A program made the position numbers and the translations under genes. This document shows positions 35,518-41,220 of a stretch of DNA of 41,220 nt, piece after piece (position 1 is the stretch's first letter; every line of letters starts with the position of its first letter). Below the pieces are notes generated by a model that was given only the letters and a program-made list of their open reading frames with translations, ran no database searches and was not told the origin of the DNA. The DNA is from an uncultured Verrucomicrobia subdivision 3 bacterium (GTDB taxonomy: Bacteria; Verrucomicrobiota; Verrucomicrobiia; Limisphaerales; UBA11358): NCBI GenBank assembly GCA_903918885.1, contig CAIXFY010000005.1, forward strand, positions 1-41,220. The letters are read 5' to 3'.

Positions 35518-37175
35518 TGGATATGAAGTTCAAACTCGGAATTTATCTAGCAATTTTTACGCTGGGTTCAGCGCTTACCGTGGCGCTGGCGCAAGAAACA
35601 CTTTCCACGCGCAGCCCGTTTGGCATGACGGTGATTTCGGCCAGCAACAACAATGGTTCCAACCTCCTGCGAGTTGATTTTACTGTGCCACAGAATTGCG
35701 TGCTCTATTTTGACCGGCTTCACTTCCGGACATCCGGTGGCACAGAAATTCATCCGGTGAAAATACCCGACCCGATTCTTGAAATCGACAAATTCAGCGG
35801 CAAGGAGAAGAAAGTTTATGAACATGATTTCTCGGCGGAATTGAATCTAGCGGATTTGCCCGATCATCAGTTGGCAATCAAATTTCAAGGCTGCACCAAT
35901 GCCGCCTGTTTCTTTCCTGAAGTGCGTTTGTTTGCTCCCAACGCAACCGGAACATATGCCGAAGTGAGCGCTCCTGAAAATTCTACCGGTTCCAATTCGA
36001 ACGTGGTTGCGGTCACGGCTGGCCAAGTGGATTGGAACAAAGAGTTTCAAGGCTTCACGGTTAAAGGACAGCAGACTGGCTATCTAAATTCATCTGAGTT
36101 TCTTTCGTTCCTCGACCACGCCTTATCCGGACAGGCTGCCACCGATCCGCTGGGACGCTTTCAGCACATGGGAATGTTGAGCATGTTGCTGCTGATTCTA
36201 GTCGGCGGATTGCTGCTGAACTTCACTCCCTGCATCTTGCCCATGATTCCCATCAACCTCGCTATCATCGGCGCGGGTCGGCAAGCCAAGTCGCGAATGG
36301 AAGGATTTCAAAATGGCGCGGTTTATGGCATTGGCATGGCCTTGGCCTATGGCACACTGGGATTGGTCGTGGTGCTGACCGGTTCCAAATTTGGCACGCT
36401 GAATTCATCCATGTGGTTCAATCTCATTATCGCGCTCGTCTTTGTGGTGCTAGCGCTCGGCATGTTTGACGTCATCAACATTGACCTTTCCCGCTTCAGC
36501 GGTTCTGGGCCGATGGGCGTGGCAACTCGCGGCACGCTGATGCAAAAGGCTGTAATTCTTTCCATGGGCGCGATGTCGGCACTGCTCGCTGGCGCGTGTG
36601 TGGCGCCGGTGGTAATTTCCGTGGTGCTGATGGCTACCAATTTTTACTCCAAGGGCGTCACGGCAGGATTACTCCTACCATTTCTCTTGGGCGTTGGCAT
36701 GGCTCTGCCGTGGCCGATTGCTGGCGCGGGACTAACCTTCATGCCCAAGCCTGGCGGATGGATGAAATATGTGAAGTATGGCTTCGGCGTTATGATTATT
36801 GGTTTTGCAATTTACTACGCGCACCTAGCGTGGAATGCTCACAAGACCTCGATACCGCAAACGGCCAGTGCAGTGGCGGCCAAAGGCGAAGTGAACAGCG
36901 GGGCGGCGGCTGCCGAACGCGATTTGCTGGCGGCTATCCAGCAGGCGCGCAGCAGCGGGCGTCCGCTGTTTGTGGATTTTCACGCCAGCTGGTGCAAGGA
37001 CTGTTCGGCCATGGATGAAACTGTTTTTAATCGCGCCGAGGTGAAGCAGCGCTTGCAGGATTTTGTATCTGTCCGTTACGCCGCTGAACAGCCGAATGAA
37101 ATGCCCATCAAGTCGTTGCTCGACCATTTTAACATCGTTGGATTACCGACGTATTTAGTTCTGACGGCCAAATAA
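35517..37175 (+). CDS. dsbD: Thiol:disulfide interchange protein DsbD
   Basis: This inner-membrane protein carries electrons from cytosolic thioredoxin to periplasmic thiol proteins. All three modules are present: a signal peptide, then DsbD-alpha (about 25-150) with the redox pair in GCTNAACFFP; the transmembrane core (about 215-430) with its two cysteines in NFTPCILPMIP and AGACVAPVV; and a thioredoxin-like DsbD-gamma domain with WCKDC. The reading frame stops soon after GLPTYLVLTAK, so the last strand and helix (about 30 residues in E. coli DsbD) are missing. Its context between TlpA/DUF4266 and thioredoxin reductase fits a redox relay. Confidence 0.93.
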   Translation: MDMKFKLGIYLAIFTLGSALTVALAQETLSTRSPFGMTVISASNNNGSNLLRVDFTVPQNCVLYFDRLHFRTSGGTEIHPVKIPDPILEIDKFSGKEKKVYEHDFSAELNLADLPDHQLAIKFQGCTNAACFFPEVRLFAPNATGTYAEVSAPENSTGSNSNVVAVTAGQVDWNKEFQGFTVKGQQTGYLNSSEFLSFLDHALSGQAATDPLGRFQHMGMLSMLLLILVGGLLLNFTPCILPMIPINLAIIGAGRQAKSRMEGFQNGAVYGIGMALAYGTLGLVVVLTGSKFGTLNSSMWFNLIIALVFVVLALGMFDVINIDLSRFSGSGPMGVATRGTLMQKAVILSMGAMSALLAGACVAPVVISVVLMATNFYSKGVTAGLLLPFLLGVGMALPWPIAGAGLTFMPKPGGWMKYVKYGFGVMIIGFAIYYAHLAWNAHKTSIPQTASAVAAKGEVNSGAAAAERDLLAAIQQARSSGRPLFVDFHASWCKDCSAMDETVFNRAEVKQRLQDFVSVRYAAEQPNEMPIKSLLDHFNIVGLPTYLVLTAK

Positions 37176-37223
37176 ATTTGCTTCAACAATTACTCGAAAC
37201 ATAAACCACAACTATAGCTCACC

Positions 37224-39404
37224 ATGAAATCCAGATTCATTCAAACTTTGTCTATTCTGCTGGCGGCGCTGTTACAGCTTGCGCCGCTGCTGCGTCAACT
37301 GATGCCATCCACTCAGGGTCTTGCGCCGAACGCGTGGGCGATGATTCTTAAGATTGGCGTAGGTTCGCTTGCCTTAGTGGGCTTTGACGCTGTGTCGCGC
37401 GCGTCGAGCGTATCTGTCTCTCCGGCCAATGTCGTCACGGGAACCCTTTATACGAATTCGACCGCCATAGCGATTACTTATTCAGGTGGCCATGCTGGCT
37501 CAGTTAGTTCAATGCAGGTTCAAACCAACGGTGTTTATCAATGTTTGGTCGGGACTTCAGTTCCTTTGGGCGATGGCTTATCGATTACTTATAATACAAA
37601 AAATACAGCGACAATAACCGGCACTCCAAATAAGACAAACAGTCTGACTCTTACTATTAAAGTCTGGGATGGTGGTTGTGGTAGTGGCCACAGCGATACA
37701 CATTCCTGCACTTTGCTGGTTTCGACCAATGGTGGTTCGGCCTCTGCACCGATTACACCTTTTGCTGCTACCCCGCAGAATACCTGTGCTCAATTGGGCA
37801 CGGATGTCCAATTGAGCGGTGGCACTTCGGGTAGCCCGCTTCCGACATATCAGTGGTGGCAAGGAATAACACCTATTGGTGGAGCAACCAACTCGGTTTT
37901 AACCCTGACAAATGTTCAATTGTCCAATGCCGGGACGTATACTTTGACCGCATCCAATTCTTCTTGTGTTGGCCAAACCATCGATGGTAGCGGCGCTGGG
38001 CCGTTGCCTCAGGCTAACTGCATTCTGTCTGTAGCGATAACTGGAGGGACTAATTACACAACTTTTAACTATACAAACTTCGCTCCGGCAGGTGTGACCA
38101 ATGTGTTTCATAGTTACATCACAAATAATTTCAGCACGCTAACCAATTCTTATAGCTGGGGCTATAATTCTTCATATAAGACGAATACCCCTGACTACCA
38201 AAAACTCGTCACTCCTGTTGATGGAGGAAATTTCTCCGTTACATTTAACGTTACTAACAAAGTGTCTGGTTTGTCCGTATTAACTCTACAGCAATATGAT
38301 TCATATTGGATCTTTGGATATCTGCCAAACTTTACCAACCAGTTCCCGGCTACAACCAATGTCACCCCCGGTGGGAATGTGACATTGAACATTGGCATAC
38401 AAGGCGATTTGAATGCGATCACATCTGGTGGTGTGAATAGCTACTCAACCAACAATTTCCCCTGTGTATTTTGGTATAAGGATGGAAGCTTGATTTCATC
38501 GCAGGTTTATACCAATAAGATGTATAATTTCCCATTCTATACCAACTCGGTTGTTACCGCGAGTTTGACCTTGAATAATGTTACCTCAGCCACCAACGGT
38601 AATTACAAAGTGGTTGTGACGAATTATTGGGGCAGCATCACTAGCACGCCGGTCGCCTTGACAGTTGGGGTGACCCAGACTACGCCAATTAGCCAGACGT
38701 CGGCGTCCGGCGCAGCTATTACTTATGGCCAGACCTTGGGCAATTCAAGTTTGAGTGGATCGTTCACCAACGCGGTTGGAACATCGGTGTCGGGCACTCT
38801 AGCATTTGCCTTACCGAGTATTATTCCATTTGCCGGTAGCACTAATGTAGTTGTCATTTTCACGCCGACGGACACAGTCAATTACCTCAACGTCACGAAC
38901 ACCATAACCGTGACCGTGAACAAGGCGACGCCGGTATTGAAATCGCCCAATGCGACCGCCATCGCCTATGGCCAGAAATTCAGTTTTTCCACGTTGAGTG
39001 GCGGTGCAGCTACGAATTCATTTAACGCCGCATCCGTGTCAGGATTATTTGCGTTTACAACACCAAATGGCGTGCCAGATGCCGGCACAACCAATGCGTC
39101 TGTAACCTTCACCCCTGGAGACGCCACTAATTACAATCCGAACACCACCACCGCCAGCGTGTTGGTGACCAATGCGCCCTTGGTTACGCTGGCAGTTTCA
39201 ACCAGCACCCCGGGTAGTGTTGGTTTGGGCGGCACGACATTTCCCAACCGCACTTATTATGTTCAGATGGCTACGAATCTGGGGCTGCCGTTGCCGTGGA
39301 CGTATATTCTGACCAACACGTCTGATCCCGTAACAGGCGTCATCAACTTCCAGACCAACACCACGAGTATTCCCGGAGTTTACTATCGCTTGCAATTCCC
39401 GTAA
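37224..39404 (+). CDS. Secreted Ig-like/MBG-repeat protein
   Basis: The 726-residue product has an N-terminal hydrophobic segment (about 5-24), a second one (about 41-58, MILKIGVGSLALVGFDAV) and then only extracellular-type beta domains. Ig-like repeats lie at about 170-262 (GGATNSVLTLTNVQLSNAGT) and about 400-485. Two MBG (YGX-type) repeats span about 490-650, marked by ITYGQTL and IAYGQKF with TPTDTVNY and TPGDATNY. The final 75 residues are the C-terminal domain shared with other large proteins here (ending YYRLQFP). Several cysteine pairs occur (GGCGSGHSDTHSC), which could be substrates of the thiol machinery. It probably is an adhesin or surface scaffold. It is 48 bases after dsbD and 21 before trxB. 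Confidence 0.8.
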   Translation: MKSRFIQTLSILLAALLQLAPLLRQLMPSTQGLAPNAWAMILKIGVGSLALVGFDAVSRASSVSVSPANVVTGTLYTNSTAIAITYSGGHAGSVSSMQVQTNGVYQCLVGTSVPLGDGLSITYNTKNTATITGTPNKTNSLTLTIKVWDGGCGSGHSDTHSCTLLVSTNGGSASAPITPFAATPQNTCAQLGTDVQLSGGTSGSPLPTYQWWQGITPIGGATNSVLTLTNVQLSNAGTYTLTASNSSCVGQTIDGSGAGPLPQANCILSVAITGGTNYTTFNYTNFAPAGVTNVFHSYITNNFSTLTNSYSWGYNSSYKTNTPDYQKLVTPVDGGNFSVTFNVTNKVSGLSVLTLQQYDSYWIFGYLPNFTNQFPATTNVTPGGNVTLNIGIQGDLNAITSGGVNSYSTNNFPCVFWYKDGSLISSQVYTNKMYNFPFYTNSVVTASLTLNNVTSATNGNYKVVVTNYWGSITSTPVALTVGVTQTTPISQTSASGAAITYGQTLGNSSLSGSFTNAVGTSVSGTLAFALPSIIPFAGSTNVVVIFTPTDTVNYLNVTNTITVTVNKATPVLKSPNATAIAYGQKFSFSTLSGGAATNSFNAASVSGLFAFTTPNGVPDAGTTNASVTFTPGDATNYNPNTTTASVLVTNAPLVTLAVSTSTPGSVGLGGTTFPNRTYYVQMATNLGLPLPWTYILTNTSDPVTGVINFQTNTTSIPGVYYRLQFP

Positions 39405-39425
39405 ATTTCCGGCTCGTTTAAAACT

Positions 39426-40355
39426 ATGGAAAAAATTGTAATTGTCGGCACTGGTTGTGCCGGTCTGACGGCCGCGTTGTATGCGGCGCGCGCCAACCTT
39501 TCACCGCTGGTCTTGACCGGCATTCAACCCGGCGGCTTGCTCACCACCACCAGCATCGTCGAAAACTTCCCCGGTTTTCCCGACGGCGTGGATGGCTATG
39601 AACTGGTGACGCGGATTCAAAAACAGGCCGAGCGCTTTGGTGCGCGCGTCCAGTTTGGTTCATTGGAGAGCGCGGACTTCACGGCGCGGCCATTCAAGCT
39701 GAGCGTGGATGGAAATATTGTAGAAACTGAATCAGTCATCATCGCCACCGGTGCAGGCCACCGGCACTTGGGATTGGAAAATGAGCATCTGTTGGAAAAT
39801 AAAGGCGTCACTTATTGCGCGACTTGCGATGGGGCGCTGCCGATGTTCCGCAACCAACCGCTCGTTGTCGTTGGCGGCGGTGACTCCGCTTGCGAAGAAG
39901 CATTGTATCTCACCAAGTTTGCTTCGGTCGTTTATCTGGTTCATCGTCGCGATAAGTTGCGCGCCTCCAAAGTCATGGCCGACCGCGTGGCGAACCATCC
40001 AAAAATCAAAATGATTTGGGATTCCGCCGTCACGGATGTGCTGGATGTCAAACAAGACAAAGTCACTGGTGTGCGCGTAAAAAATCTGCTGACCTGCGTG
40101 GAATCCACCGTGGACTGCGCGGGTCTTTTTGTCGCCATCGGCCACGTGCCGAACACCAAGTTGTTCAAAGGCGTTATTGATCAGGATGAAAACGGTTACA
40201 TCACGCCCACGGCTGGGGCGGCCACCAACATCCCGGGCGTCTTTGTGGCTGGCGATTGCTCAGACCATGTTTACCGTCAAGCCATCACGGCGGCGGGTGC
40301 TGGTTGTGCTGCAGCCATTGAAGCGGGACGCTACCTAGAGGCGCTGGGGTATTAG
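39426..40355 (+). CDS. trxB: Thioredoxin reductase
   Basis: This cytosolic FAD enzyme reduces thioredoxin with NADPH. The 309-residue product has the FAD-binding GTGCAGLTAALYAA at the N-terminus, the redox-active CATC (VTYCATCDGALP), the NADPH-binding GGGDSACEEA and a C-terminal FAD motif VFVAGDCSDHVYRQ. The length is typical. No thioredoxin gene is present here, so that partner must be encoded elsewhere. Position at the end of the DUF3570-TlpA-DUF4266-DsbD run suggests it helps feed electrons to DsbD. Confidence 0.95.
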   Translation: MEKIVIVGTGCAGLTAALYAARANLSPLVLTGIQPGGLLTTTSIVENFPGFPDGVDGYELVTRIQKQAERFGARVQFGSLESADFTARPFKLSVDGNIVETESVIIATGAGHRHLGLENEHLLENKGVTYCATCDGALPMFRNQPLVVVGGGDSACEEALYLTKFASVVYLVHRRDKLRASKVMADRVANHPKIKMIWDSAVTDVLDVKQDKVTGVRVKNLLTCVESTVDCAGLFVAIGHVPNTKLFKGVIDQDENGYITPTAGAATNIPGVFVAGDCSDHVYRQAITAAGAGCAAAIEAGRYLEALGY

Positions 40356-40542
40356 CATTTAAAGCGTTGGTTATAAAATCTTCGTTTGCGTTAGACGTAA
40401 AGCATTTGATACTGTCCGCGCCGAAAGTTGTGATTTTGTGGCGGTGGTGGGGCGGTGGTTTGTTTTGCCTCCTGCGATATTTTTGAATAGCACGGATTCA
40501 AATATGGCATGGGATACCATGCTCAAGTTTTAAACCAACAAT
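40356..40542. other. Intergenic stretch before the tRNA fragment
   Basis: About 190 bases between trxB and the tRNA half. I see no reading frame, terminator hairpin or clear promoter. Confidence 0.5.
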
Positions 40543-40580
40543 GGGCCTATAGCTCAATGGTTAGAGCAGAGGACTCATAA
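40543..40580 (+). tRNA. Truncated tRNA-Met(CAU), 5' half only
   Basis: 38 bases match the first 38 positions of a tRNA: acceptor strand GGGCCTA, TA, D arm GCTC-AATGGTTA-GAGC, A26, anticodon-stem strand GAGGA and loop CTCATAA with anticodon CAT. The next base should begin the return strand TCCTC, but the sequence is TTGAG and no T arm or acceptor return strand (TAGGCCC) follows anywhere to the end of the window. The break falls exactly at the 3' edge of the anticodon loop. It is a non-functional fragment, an attachment-site remnant or half of an interrupted tRNA. By anticodon it could also be the Ile(CAU) species. Confidence 0.8.
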
Positions 40581-40697
40581 TTGAGAAACGGTTTTTAACA
40601 CATTTCCTCACCCGTCATCTGGCCTAGTAAACATTGGTGATTTCTCATGTCGTCCTCCTCACCAATCATCACAAAAAAGCTAAAAAAGACCAATCGG

Positions 40698-40779
40698 TAT
40701 CAGATGGCAGCATCAGATTTGCGACACATTGGCGCATCCTTAAATTTTATCAAACAGTATCATATTTGAGTATCAGATG
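40698..40779 (+). repeat. Two pairs of 9-mer direct repeats near the tRNA fragment
   Basis: TATCAGATG (40698), CATCAGATT (40711), TATCATATT (40758) and TATCAGATG (40771) occur as two pairs, each with a 13-base offset and 60 bases between pairs. Regular spacing next to a tRNA-half junction resembles recombinase arm-type sites; this is inference. A 7-bp inverted repeat (TGAGAAA 40582-40588, TTTCTCA 40641-40647) also lies just beyond the tRNA fragment. Confidence 0.5.
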
Positions 40780-41068
40780 ATTTAGATAATAAAGTTGACG
40801 AGGCAAAAATTTCCCCGTTCGTGTTCACCTGTTTGTCATTCGGCTTGCTGATTTGAAGGTCAAGTCGGTTACCAATCAGGAGAACGCTCACCCCATGCAA
40901 GACTGGTCGTGTCGAATTTGCCCCCAGCACCGCGCCCATGTGACCCTTCGCGGAACTGGTTTCAAACCCGACACCATCAGGACAAATCACGCGCGAAAGA
41001 ACATCGCCGGTGGTTGATAAATGCGTCTGCGATTGATGGTGTATGGGACTTTGAAAACCTAAAAGAAT
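40760..41068 (-). pseudogene. Reading frame fragment cut near the terminal repeat
   Basis: On the minus strand a frame is open for about 100 codons, from just after a TAA at 41069-41071 to a TGA at 40760-40762, with no good start until an internal GTG/ATG. The translation looks protein-like (VICPDGVGFETSSAKG, VSVLLIGNRLDLQISK) but belongs to no family I know. It begins 11 bases from the edge of the terminal repeat. It could be the 3' remnant of a gene broken by the repeat, a small real gene starting at the GTG at 40990, or chance. Confidence 0.3.
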
Positions 41069-41081
41069 TTAATTTAAAAAC

Positions 41082-41219
41082 TCACTACTGTCCGGTTAAG
41101 GTTTTGCTGACAGCGATTTTATTTCGGTAAAATCTGGCTATTCTCGCTGTCCGGTCATTTTTCGATTTCAATTCTGCGACGCTTCCTTGAGGGTGACATC
41201 CCGCATTCCAGCGGTTTTT
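41082..41219 (-). repeat. Right copy of 138-bp terminal inverted repeat
   Basis: This is the exact reverse complement of 1-138, so the same open frame ending in SKTLTGQ runs here on the minus strand from the window edge to a TAG. Identity ends at 41081. With the left copy it shows that the unit carrying the repeat continues past both ends of the window in opposite orientations. Confidence 0.9.
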
Positions 41220-41220
41220 C

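Noticed and set aside
40543-41081. Group I intron interrupting the tRNA anticodon loop
   Set aside because: CTCA and TGAG at the break could form a P1-like hairpin, but there is no suitable U·G splice pair, I see no conserved intron core, and no 3' exon occurs in the window.
1-41220. The whole window as one composite transposon
   Set aside because: The inverted ends fit, but hemL and trxB inside, different composition zones and no visible transposase or target duplication make a repeat-bounded assembly piece more likely.

Overview
The window looks like a piece of a Verrucomicrobiota genome, probably of the Pedosphaera/Limisphaerales kind. This rests on two prepilin-type proteins with the H-X9-DG signature, very large Asn/Thr-rich secreted proteins built from Ig-like repeats, weak or absent Shine-Dalgarno sequences, and a secreted glycoside-hydrolase/esterase locus without SusC/SusD. 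No rRNA or database comparison supports the placement, so it is an inference.

Layout. Positions 1-138 and 41082-41219 are a perfect 138-bp inverted repeat, so both window edges lie in copies of the same repeat. Left part (141-4642): an AT-rich coiled-coil secreted protein of unknown function, then on the minus strand a Spy/CpxP-like periplasmic protein with a clear terminator, hemL (tetrapyrrole synthesis) carrying a small in-frame heptamer-repeat insertion, a tiny membrane protein, a MITE-like element and a small membrane-anchored protein.

Middle part (4711-31001), all on the plus strand: a prepilin-like protein, a beta-propeller/Y_Y_Y sensor histidine kinase and its LuxR-type response regulator, a second prepilin-like protein, and a polysaccharide-degradation locus. 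The locus holds a DNRLRE/lectin-like secreted protein, a clan-A glycoside hydrolase with carbohydrate-binding-like modules, a GH50-agarase-like enzyme, an SGNH esterase, a HAD phosphatase, a GPH/MelB-type sugar symporter, a cytosolic GH3 enzyme with a NagZ-like dyad, and three paralogous alpha/beta-hydrolase esterases. The third esterase is fused to about 1,850 residues of Ig-like, Gly-rich, lamin-tail-like and binding modules. The likely scheme is surface attachment and depolymerisation, deacylation outside the cytoplasm, import by the symporter, and final cleavage by GH3 in the cytosol. The substrate is not proven; agar-like galactan is one possibility.

Right part (31092-40355), again all plus strand: an OmpR/kinase pair, a DUF3570 outer-membrane barrel, a TlpA-like thioredoxin, a DUF4266 lipoprotein with a Gly/Cys tail, DsbD, a large Ig/MBG-repeat secreted protein, and a thioredoxin reductase. 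Read as a unit, this is a possible electron path from NADPH through TrxB (via a thioredoxin not encoded here) and DsbD to TlpA and an envelope or surface acceptor. It is the most attractive candidate for a poorly described system.

The last 680 bases look like an integration junction. They hold a perfect 38-nt 5' half of tRNA-Met(CAU) that stops exactly at the end of the anticodon loop, two spaced pairs of a 9-mer direct repeat, a truncated minus-strand reading frame, and the second copy of the terminal repeat. ACAGAACGAAYGT-centred palindromes recur in three intergenic regions.
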